Part shown: positions 44,289 through 54,625 of the stretch, one piece after another | Layout of the letters: each line of letters begins with the position of its first letter | How positions within the stretch are numbered: the first letter of the stretch is position 1 | Source: Devosia sp. Root685 | GTDB lineage: Bacteria; Pseudomonadota; Alphaproteobacteria; Rhizobiales; Devosiaceae | Length of the DNA stretch: 64,000 nucleotides | NCBI RefSeq assembly: GCF_001427875.1 | Contig: NZ_LMHK01000004.1 | Span: forward strand, 123,903 to 187,902 | Reading direction: 5' to 3' | The notes under the pieces: generated by a model | The model's input: the letters and a program-made list of their open reading frames with translations, nothing else | Told to the model about the DNA's origin: nothing | The model's database searches: none | Program-made: the position numbers and the translations under genes

Positions 44289-45368
44289 GTGGCAGAACTC
44301 ACCATCAAGTCGCTCAAGAAGAGCTATGGCCCTACCCAGATCATCGCCGATATCTCGCTCGATATCGTGGACGGCCAGTTCGTTGCGTTGGTGGGACCCT
44401 CGGGCTGCGGCAAGTCGACCTTGCTGCGTATGATCGCAGGCCTCGAAACCATCAGCGGCGGCGAAATTGCCATCGGCACCCGCGTCGTCAACGCCGTGCC
44501 GCCCAAGGACCGGGATATCGCCATGGTATTCCAGAACTATGCGCTCTATCCGAACAAGACCGTGGCAGACAATATCGGCTTCCCGCTCTATATGGCGCGC
44601 GTGCCCAAGGCCGAACGCGACCGCAAGGTGACCGAAGTCATGCGCTCGCTCGATCTCGACGCTCTGGCCAAGCGCTATCCCAAGCAACTTTCGGGTGGGC
44701 AGCGCCAACGCGTCGCCATGGGCCGCGCCATTGTGCGCAACCCGCAGGTCTTTCTCTTCGATGAGCCGCTGTCAAACCTCGATGCCAAGCTTCGGGTCTC
44801 GATGCGGGCAGAGATCAAGGAACTGCACCAGCGCCTCAAGGTCACGACCGTCTATGTGACGCATGACCAGGTGGAAGCCATGACCATGGCGGACCAGATC
44901 GTGGTCATGCGCGCCGGCCATGTCGAACAGGTTGGAGCTCCCCTGGATCTCTATGACCGCCCGGCCAACAAATTTGTCGCCGGCTTCATCGGCTCGCCGT
45001 CGATGAACTTCTTTGAAGGCGGGGTCATGGACCGCGGCGGCGCCCTGTCTTTCGTGACCTCCGGGGGCCTGACGATTCCGCTCACGCCGGAGCACTGCGA
45101 GCGCGCCAACCAGGCCAAGACGCTCGGCATTCGCCCCGAGCATATCCAGCTCGGCTCCACCGAAACCTCGGGCGCCATTCCAGTCGAAATTGCGGTCATC
45201 GAGCCGACAGGCAATGAAGCCACCTTCATTCTCCGCTCGGGCGGCGAACAGTTCGTCGTGGTCGAGACCGGACGGCACAGCTATCGCCCCGGCGATCGCG
45301 TCTGGATCAGCATGTCCCCTGACATGCTGCATTTCTTTGACGCCAACGAGCGCGCGATCGCCCCATGA
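44289..45368 (+). CDS. carbohydrate ABC ATP-binding protein (MalK/UgpC-like)
   Basis: ATPase of 359 aa: Walker A GPSGCGKST (36-44), signature LSGGQRQRVAMGRAI, Walker B VFLFDEPLSNLDAKLR, H-loop VYVTHDQVEAMTMAD, and a C-terminal MalK-type TOBE domain (about 235-355; LGIRPEHIQL). I start at GTG 44289 (MAELTIKSLKKSYG) which has AAAGGA eight bases upstream; the open frame reaches back into the permease gene. Its stop overlaps the start of the broken kinase gene (ATGA, 45365-45368). Confidence 0.93.
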   Translation: MAELTIKSLKKSYGPTQIIADISLDIVDGQFVALVGPSGCGKSTLLRMIAGLETISGGEIAIGTRVVNAVPPKDRDIAMVFQNYALYPNKTVADNIGFPLYMARVPKAERDRKVTEVMRSLDLDALAKRYPKQLSGGQRQRVAMGRAIVRNPQVFLFDEPLSNLDAKLRVSMRAEIKELHQRLKVTTVYVTHDQVEAMTMADQIVVMRAGHVEQVGAPLDLYDRPANKFVAGFIGSPSMNFFEGGVMDRGGALSFVTSGGLTIPLTPEHCERANQAKTLGIRPEHIQLGSTETSGAIPVEIAVIEPTGNEATFILRSGGEQFVVVETGRHSYRPGDRVWISMSPDMLHFFDANERAIAP

Positions 45369-45680
45369 CGATCGCCCAAGCGCGCTGGCCCGCCCGCGCC
45401 GGCATCGACATCGGTGGCACCGGCAGCCGCTGGGTGGCGCGCGATGCGGGGGGGGGGGCATGAGATCGGCCGTGGGCACACGGCGGGAGCGACGGCACAT
45501 GTGTTCAATGGGGCAGAACGCCAACGCCTCATTGCGGTGCCTGCCGATATTGCCGCCCAATTGGTCCTGCATGGCATTGTTCCCGTTACCGTCCGCACCG
45601 GCCCGACGGGCTATGGCACCAGCGTCGAAAACGAAGCAAAGGCGCTGTTCGGGCCCCGACGTCCCTATCGGCAAGCCTAA
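45365..45680 (+). pseudogene. truncated, frameshifted BadF/BcrA-type ATPase (N-acetylglucosamine-kinase-like)
   Basis: ATG 45365 overlaps the MalK stop and opens MTIAQARWPARAGIDIGGTG, the phosphate-1 motif of BadF/BcrA-type sugar kinases. An 11-base G tract (45448-45458) then shifts the frame to a stop at 45461; removing one G restores HEIGRGHTAGATAHVFNGAE and TGYGTSVENEAKALFG. That frame in turn stops at 45680 while the expected continuation (PDVPIGKPKAVI) lies in a third frame, and the remaining two-thirds of the family domain is missing. The last-gene position in a sugar importer operon fits a former kinase. The G tract alone could be phase variation or a sequencing error; the second shift and truncation say pseudogene. 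Confidence 0.75.
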
Positions 45681-45716
45681 AGCTGTCATTGGCTGCCAGA
45701 GACAACCAGGGACAGC

Positions 45717-46478
45717 TTATTTTCCTAGCAGTTGAGCTCGTAATTGCTGGAGGAAAGGCATGGATGCGAACTGATCGGGCTGGACGTGTTGCCAGGAAAT
45801 GCCCTTGGGCCGCGGATTGCGACTGCCAGTGGTGACAAGCTCCTGTTCTGTGCCGACATAGTCCATCCAACAATCGAACTCCATCATGACAATGGCGCTG
45901 TCATCAATGATCTGAGTGGAGTGAACGGTGGTGACGAGCGGGGTATCAGGGCGGATGCGACCGAGTTCGTTGAGCAGGCCCGCCTCGAGATCGGCGAATC
46001 CACCGCCCTTGCCGGTGCGGGCGCCGCCACGGGTAGCCACCACCGTGCCGAAGACGCAGAAATCGAGCTCAGGAATATCGGTGAACTCGATGCGCTCGCC
46101 ATGGAGCATATAGCCCTGATGGGTGGCGGCGAGCTCGAAAGTGATGCCCCTGGCTTTGAGCGCCACCGGGTCGATGCGGACATAGGGGGCTTCCTGCACC
46201 AGTTCGGGAACGGGGCAGAAAAGCGTCTTACCCTCGTAGAGCGCGCGCAGGCGGATGGAATATTGTGCGGAGTCCGGGTTGACCTTGACGTTGCGCGCGG
46301 TCTTCCAGGCCGGCAACTGCGTGACATGCCACGCGGCGGTGTCGGCGCCGGTGAAATTGGGGATGTGGCTGCGCGTCGGCCCGATGGCCCAACCGTCAGC
46401 GACAAGCTGATCCCAAATGGCATTGCGCACTTCGTCTTTGGCAGGATTGCGTCCTGCCCAGCGACCACGGTCGTTCAT
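45717..46478 (-). CDS. 5-formyltetrahydrofolate cyclo-ligase-like protein (MTHFS family)
   Basis: Protein of 253 aa with the MTHFS-like fold. The pattern AIWDQLVADGWAIGPTRSHI, PNFTGADTAAWHVTQLPAW, NVKVNPDSAQYSIRLRALYE, GKTLFCPVPELVQEAPYVRI and GARTGKGGGFADLE (nucleotide-binding, glycine-rich loop) is that of the MTHFS-domain branch rather than of short FAU1 enzymes. ATG 46478 is favoured by GGAGG five bases upstream. It is the last gene of the Pot/Fbp-type importer operon, 11 bases after the ATPase stop. It presumably ATP-dependently acts on a formylated folate or analogous compound; the link to import is inferred. Confidence 0.82.
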   Translation of the reverse strand: MNDRGRWAGRNPAKDEVRNAIWDQLVADGWAIGPTRSHIPNFTGADTAAWHVTQLPAWKTARNVKVNPDSAQYSIRLRALYEGKTLFCPVPELVQEAPYVRIDPVALKARGITFELAATHQGYMLHGERIEFTDIPELDFCVFGTVVATRGGARTGKGGGFADLEAGLLNELGRIRPDTPLVTTVHSTQIIDDSAIVMMEFDCWMDYVGTEQELVTTGSRNPRPKGISWQHVQPDQFASMPFLQQLRAQLLGK

Positions 46479-46489
46479 CACGGCCTCCG

Positions 46490-47586
<1,097 letters not shown>

Positions 47587-47587
<1 letters not shown>

Positions 47588-48378
47588 CAGAGGCGCCGTG
47601 ATAGCTGGAAGAGACGTTGGCCGACCACGATCAGCACAATGGTGAAGACAACGATCATCGCGCCGATGGCGATGGTCGTTGGGTCGATGCCCTCGGTTCG
47701 CAGGCGCGAGAAGGTGCGGACGGGGAAGGTGATCCATCCGGCGCCGGCGATCAGCGTGGTGACGACGACGTCGTTGAAGGAAACGAGAAAGGCGATGGCG
47801 GTGCTGGACAGCAGGCCCGGCAGCGCCAGCGGCAGGGTGATGCGGCGCAGGACCGCGGATGGCGGGGCACCGAGGCTTTTAGCGGCAGCTTCGAGCCTGG
47901 GATCAATCTCCTTGAAGGTGGCGATCATGATCCGCGCGGCAAACGGCAGCGTGATGGTGACATGGGCCAGGATCAATCCGGGCAAGGTGCCGTTCATGCC
48001 CAGTTCGGCATAGATGGACAGGAGCGCAATGGCCCAGACCACCAGCGGCAGGGTGAGCGGCGCGAGAAGCAGCACCTCGAGGGCAAGACCGTAACGCGGC
48101 CTGCCCCTCACGAGGCCGAAGGCAGCGAGGCTGGCGAGGGTGACGGCGATAAGGGTCGAGATGACGCCGAGCAGCGTGCTGATCCAGAGACTGCTGCGAT
48201 ATTCGGGGTGGTTGAGGGCGGCCTCGAACCAGCGCAGCGAATAGAAGCGCGGAGGAAAGCGGAAGATGTTGCCGCCATCGAAAGCCGAAAAGATCAGCAC
48301 CAAGATCGGCGCCAGGATGAAAAGCAGGATCGTAAGTACGACCACAAGCGAGAGGGCATCGGAGAGGCGCGTTCTCAT
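47587..48378 (-). CDS. ABC transporter permease (PotC-like)
   Basis: Inner-membrane permease of 263 aa, six TM helices; DGGNIFRFPPRFYSLRWFEA is the usual periplasmic signature, and the EAA loop is RLEAAAKSLGAPPSAVLRRI. The start ATG 48378 overlaps the upstream permease stop by ATGA (48375-48378). The frame's longer N terminus is shadow sequence of that gene. Confidence 0.92.
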
Positions 48379-49223
48379 GCGACCCGCCCAAAATTGCGGG
48401 TGACGAGCGCGCCGAGCACGCCGGCAAGCGTGAGGAAGATCAGCATGACGATGGCCAGCGCCGAGGCAAAGGGCCAGTCGAGCACCAGGGCGGCCTGCTG
48501 GTAGGCCAGCGAGGCGAAGGTGACGACCTTGCCCTGCCCCAGCACCTGCGGGGTCACGAATGCGGTGAGCGAAGCGCAAAAGACGAGGAGACTGCCAGCG
48601 ACGATTCCGGGCAACAGCAGCGGCAGGAGGATGCGCTGCCAGACCACGACGGGTCGGGCACCCAGCGACGTGGCAGCCTTTTCATAGTCCTGCGACAGGC
48701 GCTCCATGGTGGTGATCAGCGGCAGGATCATCAGAGGCAGGAAGGCCTGGACGAGGCCGATGGTCACGCCGGTGATATTGCCCAGGAGCGGCAGGCTCGA
48801 CTGGATGACGCCCATGGATTTGAGCGCGCCATTGATGAAGCCGAGCGGGCTCAAAAGATTGACGAGGCCAAGCGTCGGCAGGAGCGCGCCACAGACCAGT
48901 GGCAAGATGGAGAGGCCGATGATGAGGCCCTTGGCACGGCCGGCGCGCAGGACAATCCAGCGCGAGAGCGGCAGCGCCAGAACGAGGCAGATGAGAGTCA
49001 CGAGACCACTCAGCCAAAGCGTGGTCCACAGACCGCCGAGATAATAGCTGTCGCCGAAGATGCGGACATAATTGGCGAGGGTGAAGCTGGTGTCGAGGCC
49101 CAGCGAGCCGGGGACCTGGCTCCAGAAGCTCAGCACCAGAAGAAAGAGGAAGGGTAGGACGAAGACGCCGAACATCAGGGCTGCTGCAGGGGCAACAAGC
49201 ATGCCCGTGATCTGCGGCTTCAT
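48375..49223 (-). CDS. ABC transporter permease (PotB-like)
   Basis: Permease of 282 aa beginning MKPQITGMLVAPAAALMFGV, with SFTLANYVRIFGDSYYLGGL and EAA loop QDYEKAATSLGARPVVVWQR. It starts 50 bases after the binding-protein stop. These PotBC-type pairs move polyamines, Fe(III), thiamine or related small cations and organic molecules; the sequence does not say which. Confidence 0.92.
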   Translation of the reverse strand: MKPQITGMLVAPAAALMFGVFVLPFLFLLVLSFWSQVPGSLGLDTSFTLANYVRIFGDSYYLGGLWTTLWLSGLVTLICLVLALPLSRWIVLRAGRAKGLIIGLSILPLVCGALLPTLGLVNLLSPLGFINGALKSMGVIQSSLPLLGNITGVTIGLVQAFLPLMILPLITTMERLSQDYEKAATSLGARPVVVWQRILLPLLLPGIVAGSLLVFCASLTAFVTPQVLGQGKVVTFASLAYQQAALVLDWPFASALAIVMLIFLTLAGVLGALVTRNFGRVA

Positions 49224-49272
49224 ATCGGGGTTCCGATTCAGTGTCCTACCCTCCGGTTGACCGTCTAGAACG

Positions 49273-50304
49273 TCACTGGCCAAGGATTTCCTTGTTCCAG
49301 CGATCGGTCCATGCGGAACGCTGTTCGATCACATAGGGCCAATCCATCTGCAGGAGGCTGGCCACCTCCTCGGGGGTATTGATGACATTGGCGGCCTCGG
49401 CCTCAGTCAGTGCGACCTTGGAATTGGTCGGACCGAAATTGAGTTCCTTGGCATAGGCGGTCTGGGTGTCGATGCCGATGGCCAGATCAATGAACATTTG
49501 CGCCAGTTCGGGTTCGGGACTATTGGCGACCTGGCAGACCATGTCGCGGACCAGCACCGGGCCGGGATCCTTGGGGAAGACGAAGCCGATGCCCTCGTAA
49601 TTGGCGAGGTTGGAAATCACATAGCCCGAAATCATCGGCGCGGCAGCGATTTCGCCGGCATCCATCAGCGAGAGCACTTCGTCGAGACTGGAATAGGTGA
49701 GTTTTGGGGCGCCCAGTTCAGCCAGCTTGGCAAAGGCGGCATCGGGATCGTGCTCATCGGCGCCGGCGACGCGGGCGGCCACGGCGAGCATGCCGTCGCC
49801 TTCCGAGCTCGGATAGGGTGCATAGGCCATCATGCCCCTAAACTGGGGCTGCCAGAGATCGGCCCATTCGGGTTCCTCAGGGAAGAGGCTCTTGCTGTAA
49901 GCGATGCCGAGCCCAACCAGGCTCATGGCATAGCAGCCCTCGTTCATGCCCGGCCAGACATCGGCTGCATTTGGCACGGCGGCGGCGTCGGGCGCGACGA
50001 CCAGACCATCCTTGAGCGCGAGGGGCGCTTCATAGATGTTCTGGAAGGTCACATCCATGGTGGGGTTGTTGCGCTCGGCAGCCATCTTCGAGAGGCGATC
50101 GCCGCTGCCGCCGAGGAGGAACTCGACCTTGGCTCCAGTCTCGGCCTCAAGTGGGCCGGCGACGTGTTCGCGCAGGAGACGCTCGATATCGCCACCCCAG
50201 GTGCCGACAGTTAGGGTGTGGCCCGAGTAATCCTGCGCCATGGCGGGCAGGCACGCGAAAAGGCCACCAACGGCCACGGCCGCGAAACAAGCAATGCGTT
50301 TCAT
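49273..50304 (-). CDS. ABC transporter substrate-binding protein (PotD/AfuA-like)
   Basis: Periplasmic binding protein of 343 aa. Signal peptide MKRIACFAAVAVGGLFACLP / AMAQ, followed by LTVGTWGGDIERLLREHVAG, VEFLLGGSGDRLSKMAAERN, GMNEGCYAMSLVGLGIAYSK and FVFPKDPGPVLVRDMVCQVA. The TWGG start is typical of the spermidine/putrescine and Fe3+ binding-protein cluster. First gene of a five-gene operon ending in the cyclo-ligase-like gene at 45717. The ligand is unknown. Confidence 0.92.
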   Translation of the reverse strand: MKRIACFAAVAVGGLFACLPAMAQDYSGHTLTVGTWGGDIERLLREHVAGPLEAETGAKVEFLLGGSGDRLSKMAAERNNPTMDVTFQNIYEAPLALKDGLVVAPDAAAVPNAADVWPGMNEGCYAMSLVGLGIAYSKSLFPEEPEWADLWQPQFRGMMAYAPYPSSEGDGMLAVAARVAGADEHDPDAAFAKLAELGAPKLTYSSLDEVLSLMDAGEIAAAPMISGYVISNLANYEGIGFVFPKDPGPVLVRDMVCQVANSPEPELAQMFIDLAIGIDTQTAYAKELNFGPTNSKVALTEAEAANVINTPEEVASLLQMDWPYVIEQRSAWTDRWNKEILGQ

Positions 50305-50418
50305 GTATTCCCTGCTTTGTTGACTTTTGATGCGGTTCCCTTGCCCCACACGCAAAGGCACGTTCTGGAACACTAACAGCAGTCATGGAGCAGAACAGTT
50401 GGGCAGCGCGTATAGAAG

Positions 50419-51396
50419 CTATAACCCCGACCGTATAACCCGGGGCTGGGGAACGGCCAGCACATCGTGCTCGCGCACCAGGTGCCTTATGGTCTGGCGC
50501 AGCCAGCGGTGATAGCGGCTGGCATGGGAGCGCTCGTGCCAGAGCAGGTAGAACTGCATGACGCTGAGCTCTTCGGGCATGACCAGAATTTTCAGCAGGC
50601 CGGTCTGGGCCACGTGCTCGGCATAGCGCCGGCCGACAGTGAAGGCGTAGTCGGTACCAGGCAGGAGCTGGGGGATTATGGCATAGTCGGGAACCGAGAC
50701 CATGACGCGCCGCTCGCGCCCAAGCCGCATTAACATTCCGTCGATGGGACTGATGGAGAGATCTTGTGGCGGCGATGGCGAGATATGACTGAGGCGCACA
50801 TAGTCGTCGAGCGAAAGGCGGGTGCCGGCGGGCAAGGGATGAGACGCGGACACCAGGCAGGCCAGTTCGGAAGTAGCGAGCGGCATGTGCTTGAGATGGG
50901 ACGGTGGTACCGGCCAGTTGCCGACAATGGCGTCGAGACCACCGGTTTCACGCTCGGTATCGAGCCCACTCTGCAGGGTTGGCACGAACAGCTCGAGCCT
51001 ACAACGCGGTGCCTGCCGATGCAGCTCGGCCACCAGGTGCGGTACAAGAAAGAATTCAAAGGAGGTGGCCGCCGCGATACGAATGGTGCGCTCAGAAGTC
51101 GAGGGATCAAAATCCTCGTCGGATTCGAGCAACTCGACAACGCCATCGAGTAGCGCGTCGACCTGGGTGGAAATGGCCATACCCTTGTCGGTCAGCACCA
51201 TGCGCTGGCCGGACCGGACAAGGAGTGGGTCCTGAAATATGTCGCGCAACCGACGCAACGTGGCGCTGATGGAGGGCTGGCTCTGGTTTAACTGAGTAGC
51301 AACGCCGGAAACGCTTCGTTCGGCGAGCAAACGACGCAGGATATCGAGATCCCGAATGCTTAGCCCAAAAAAATTGGCGCGATGGGTTGAACTCAC
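50419..51396 (-). CDS. LysR-family regulator of the Pot-type importer operon
   Basis: LysR-type factor of about 325 aa in the NodD-like branch: ILRRLLAERSVSGVATQLNQ, SQPSISATLRRLRDIFQDPL in the HTH, and a co-inducer domain with LFVPTLQSGLDTERE and VSVPDYAIIPQLLPGTDYAF. The start is unresolved; GTG 51396 (MSSTHRANFFGLS) gives the normal distance to the HTH, while the frame itself is open to 51507. It lies upstream of, and in the same direction as, the binding-protein gene (115 bases away), so it could be co-transcribed or act on it. Confidence 0.85.
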   Translation of the reverse strand: MSSTHRANFFGLSIRDLDILRRLLAERSVSGVATQLNQSQPSISATLRRLRDIFQDPLLVRSGQRMVLTDKGMAISTQVDALLDGVVELLESDEDFDPSTSERTIRIAAATSFEFFLVPHLVAELHRQAPRCRLELFVPTLQSGLDTERETGGLDAIVGNWPVPPSHLKHMPLATSELACLVSASHPLPAGTRLSLDDYVRLSHISPSPPQDLSISPIDGMLMRLGRERRVMVSVPDYAIIPQLLPGTDYAFTVGRRYAEHVAQTGLLKILVMPEELSVMQFYLLWHERSHASRYHRWLRQTIRHLVREHDVLAVPQPRVIRSGL

Positions 51397-51533
51397 TCCA
51401 TATCCAGCAGATTTGCTGCCTAATTTCTCTACACTATACGCTACCGCATAACTTTTAGGCGTACATTTTACCCTATGCAATACCAAACCTGCCCGGCGCT
51501 GCGCCAATCGGCTCTAGTTAAGATGACGATGAA

Positions 51534-51587
51534 GCGCCCCATTCCAGCCGTAGCCAGCTGGCTGCGAGCTCCCAAAAGCGGTCATGT
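51534..51587 (+). repeat. dispersed intergenic repeat, copy 2
   Basis: GCGCCCCATTCCAGCCGTAG at 51534 and CCCAAAAGCGGTCATGT from 51571: same two boxes as copies at 38372 and 62975 but spacing 37 and a more divergent second box. It sits between the LysR gene and TctA stop. Confidence 0.5.
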
Positions 51588-51609
51588 GGTAATCATTTGC
51601 TTGAGCTGT

Positions 51610-53109
51610 CTATTCAGTAAAAACTTTCTGGCGTTGATTGCGGACGGCAGGAAGGATCATCAGGATCAACGCAATTGCGGCGACGGCAAGCAGGCCGGCG
51701 CTCAGGGGACTGGCGAAGAAAGTCGCGGGATTGCCGCGCGAGAACATCATGGCGCGGCGCAGATTTTCTTCCAGCAATGGGCCGAGAATGAAGCCCATCA
51801 GGAAGGGCGCCGGTTCGCAATCGAGCTTGATCAGCACATAGCCGAGCAGGCCGAACATCGCGACGAGGCCCAAGTCCAGTCCATTCATGTTGGTCGAGAA
51901 AATCCCGATCGCGCTGAAGAGGATGATAGCGGGGAACATGAAGTTGTAGGGGGTCGACAGCAGCTTCACCCAGATGCCGACCAATGGCAAATTGAGCAGC
52001 AGCAGCATGACATTGCCGATCCACATCGAGGCGATAAGCCCCCAAAACAGCGCGGGATTGGTGGTCATGACGCTCGGCCCGGGCTGGATGCCCTGGATCA
52101 TCAGCGCGCCGATCATGATGGCCATGACGCCGTTGCCGGGGATGCCAAGGGTCAGCATGGGAATGAATGAGGTCTGGGCGCCGGCATTGTTAGCCGATTC
52201 AGGCCCCGCCACGCCTTCGATCGCGCCCTCGCCAAACTCTTCTGGATGCTTTGAGAGCTTCTTTTCCAAGGTGTAGGCGGCAAAGGACGACAGTGTCGCG
52301 CCACCACCGGGCAAGACTCCCATCACCGAACCGAGACCGGTGCCACGCAGTATCGGTCCGATGGAACGCTTCATTTCCGGCCACGTCGGCAGGAGGCCCT
52401 TAGGCTTGCTGACTTTGCTCTTGCGGCTCGGGTCCTGTTCGAGATTGGAGAGGATTTCGGAAATACCGTAGAGGCCCGTAGCAAAGGCGACGAAGTTGAT
52501 GCCATCCATCAGCGAGGGTTCGCCGAAGGTGAAGCGTGGGATGCCGGTATAGATATCGGCGCCGACGAGACCGAAAAGCAGCCCCAGGATGATCATGGCC
52601 AGCGCCTTGAGCACGGAACCATTGGCCAGCGTGACCGACAAGATCAGGCCCAGGACGATCAGCGAAAAGTATTCCGGTGGACCAAAGCGCAGTGCCAGTT
52701 CGCTCAGCGGCGGCGAGAACACAACCACGACGACGGTCGCAATCGTGCCGGCAATGAACGAACCGATGGCCGCGATCGCAAGGGCCGAGCCGGCCTTGCC
52801 CTTCTGGGCCATTTTGTAGCCGTCGATCGCCGTCACCGCCGAGGAGGCCTCGCCAGGCAGATTGACGAGGATAGCCGTGGTCGAGCCACCATATTGGGCG
52901 CCGTAATAGATGCCCGCGAGCATGATCAGCGATGTCGATGGATCGAGCCCGAAGGTGATGGGTAGGAGGAGCGCGATAGTCGTGGTCGGGCCGACACCGG
53001 GCAATACGCCAATCAGCGTACCGAGCAGGCAGCCGACGAGACAATAGAAGAGGTTCTGCAGCGTCATGGCCGTTTCCAGGCCAAGCAGGACGTTGTCGAG
53101 CAATTCCAT
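51610..53109 (-). CDS. tctA: tripartite tricarboxylate transporter, large permease subunit TctA
   Basis: TctA membrane protein of 499 aa, about twelve hydrophobic segments. Hallmarks: GVLPGVGPTTTIALLLPITF, AGIYYGAQYGGSTTAILVNL followed by PGEASSAVTAIDGYKMAQKG, and later GVLPGGGATLSSFAAYTLEK. Final gene of the operon, 12 bases after TctB stop. TTT systems import carboxylates by using a secreted binding protein and an ion gradient. Confidence 0.95.
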   Translation of the reverse strand: MELLDNVLLGLETAMTLQNLFYCLVGCLLGTLIGVLPGVGPTTTIALLLPITFGLDPSTSLIMLAGIYYGAQYGGSTTAILVNLPGEASSAVTAIDGYKMAQKGKAGSALAIAAIGSFIAGTIATVVVVVFSPPLSELALRFGPPEYFSLIVLGLILSVTLANGSVLKALAMIILGLLFGLVGADIYTGIPRFTFGEPSLMDGINFVAFATGLYGISEILSNLEQDPSRKSKVSKPKGLLPTWPEMKRSIGPILRGTGLGSVMGVLPGGGATLSSFAAYTLEKKLSKHPEEFGEGAIEGVAGPESANNAGAQTSFIPMLTLGIPGNGVMAIMIGALMIQGIQPGPSVMTTNPALFWGLIASMWIGNVMLLLLNLPLVGIWVKLLSTPYNFMFPAIILFSAIGIFSTNMNGLDLGLVAMFGLLGYVLIKLDCEPAPFLMGFILGPLLEENLRRAMMFSRGNPATFFASPLSAGLLAVAAIALILMILPAVRNQRQKVFTE

Positions 53110-53121
53110 GATGCGTCCCTC

Positions 53122-53595
53122 CTAAAAGCGCAGCATTGAGCCGAGCAGCGGCAGGGGAATGCCGAGAGCCCAGATAAAAATGGCGGTGCAGCCAAGCGCC
53201 AGTCCGAGAGCGGTGAGGATGCGGGCGATCCAGCTCATCCTCGGCGCGGCAACGGTCGCAAGCAGTGATGTGAGAATCACCGCGGCAACAAAGCCCAGGG
53301 GCCGCAGTGTCAAGGCGAACAGCAAGGGCGCCGCGAGGACGCACAAGAGGGCCACTGGCCGCACGACGACCATCTGTGCAGCCGGCTTGCGCCAGCCGGC
53401 AAAGGCGATGAATAGCCCCAGAAGACCCAGCACGCCGGACAGCAGCAGCGGGTAATAGCCCGGTCCCATCTGGGCGGCACTGCCCATGGGGTAGGCCGTC
53501 GAAACAAGGCCGAAGCCGATGGCAAAGGCGAGAAAGATGGCGCCGGCGACGACGTCCTTGTTGACCGGGATGGTCAGAGGGTTCTGCGTATCCAT
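53122..53595 (-). CDS. tctB: tripartite tricarboxylate transporter, small subunit TctB
   Basis: Small membrane protein of 157 aa with four TM helices (about 15-35, 45-65, 80-100, 125-150). The PMGSAAQMGPGYYPLLLSGV stretch is the typical TctB signature. It lies between tctC and tctA, and an intercistronic hairpin (53614-53635) separates it from tctC, as often seen when the binding protein needs higher expression. Confidence 0.92.
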   Translation of the reverse strand: MDTQNPLTIPVNKDVVAGAIFLAFAIGFGLVSTAYPMGSAAQMGPGYYPLLLSGVLGLLGLFIAFAGWRKPAAQMVVVRPVALLCVLAAPLLFALTLRPLGFVAAVILTSLLATVAAPRMSWIARILTALGLALGCTAIFIWALGIPLPLLGSMLRF

Positions 53596-53613
53596 GGGCT
53601 CCGCCGGTAAAGC

Positions 53614-53635
53614 GGCCGCGCTCGGAAGCGCGGCC
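53614..53635 (-). terminator. intercistronic hairpin between tctC and tctB
   Basis: Perfect 8 bp stem GGCCGCGC / GCGCGGCC with a 6-base loop, 11 bases past the tctC stop. No T run. Probably a partial terminator or a barrier to 3' decay that raises tctC mRNA relative to tctBA. Confidence 0.5.
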
Positions 53636-53645
53636 CGTTTCGAAG

Positions 53646-54617
53646 TTACTGCGCGAGGCCGAGACGCTCGATCAGATCGGTATAGCGTTGAACCTCGGTT
53701 TCCACCGTGGCCTTCGCCTCTGCAGGCGAGCTGGCAACAACCGTGGCACCGAGCGAAGCGAGCCGCTCCTTCACATCGTCACGCGAAAGGATGGCGACGA
53801 CCTCCTTATTGAGGCGATCGACGATGGCCTCCGGCGTGCCGGCGGGTGCAAGAAGCATGGTCCAGGACGATGCGTCATAGTCGGGATAACCACTTTCGGC
53901 TATCGTCGGCACGTCCAGGAATTCCGGATGCCGTTCGGCACCCGCAACCGCCAGAAGTTTTAGGCGTCCGTCGGCAACAAGCCCCTGCACCGACGCCAGC
54001 GTATCGAACGCCATGGTGGCGACGCCGCTGATAAGATCGGGATGCGCCGCGGCGCTACCGGCATAGGGCACGTGGATCATGTCGAGATCGGCGGTGTCGA
54101 GGAACCACTCTGTAAAGACATGAGCGTTGCTGCCATGGCCGGCCGAGGCGAAGGCAAGCTCGCCGGGGTGCGCTTTAATATAGGCCACTAACTCTTCGAG
54201 CGTGTTGACCGGCAGGCTGGCGGGCACGACGACGCCGAGCTGAGTGCGAGACATCAGCGAGATTGGCTCGAAGTCGCCGACCGGATCATAGGTCAGGCTC
54301 GGCATCAGGGCCTTGCCCAGAACGTGGGACTGGACGACGACCTCCAACGTGTAGCCATCGGGCGCGGCCTTGGCGACGAAATCGCTGCCGATCGAGCCAT
54401 TGGCGCCGGGGCGGTTTTCGACGACGACGGGCTGGCCGAGGGCGGGGCTAAGATGCTCGACGATCAGGCGGGCGGTGATGTCGCCCGAGCCGCCCGGTGC
54501 ATAGGGCACGATCAGCTGGATCGTGCTCGTGGGATAATCCTGCGCCATTGCCGGGATGCCGGCAACAAGGACGACACCAGCCAGGGCAAGGCCGGAAAGA
54601 AGGGATTTCAGGTTCAT
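53646..54617 (-). CDS. tctC: TctC-type solute-binding protein
   Basis: Periplasmic Bug/TctC protein of 323 aa. Signal peptide MNLKSLLSGLALAGVVLVAG / IPAMAQ; then STIQLIVPYAPGGSGDITAR (binding loop), LGQPVVVENRPGANGSIGSD, AKAAPDGYTLEVVV, and the later FASAGHGSNAHVFTEWFL and GTPEAIVDRLNKEVVAIL. ATG 54617 is the true start; the longer reading back to 54893 is shadow of the cyclase gene. It is 8 bases downstream of the cyclase stop. Bug proteins bind carboxylates, including pyroglutamate and glutamate in some cases. Confidence 0.94.
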   Translation of the reverse strand: MNLKSLLSGLALAGVVLVAGIPAMAQDYPTSTIQLIVPYAPGGSGDITARLIVEHLSPALGQPVVVENRPGANGSIGSDFVAKAAPDGYTLEVVVQSHVLGKALMPSLTYDPVGDFEPISLMSRTQLGVVVPASLPVNTLEELVAYIKAHPGELAFASAGHGSNAHVFTEWFLDTADLDMIHVPYAGSAAAHPDLISGVATMAFDTLASVQGLVADGRLKLLAVAGAERHPEFLDVPTIAESGYPDYDASSWTMLLAPAGTPEAIVDRLNKEVVAILSRDDVKERLASLGATVVASSPAEAKATVETEVQRYTDLIERLGLAQ

Positions 54618-54625
54618 TTGCGTTC

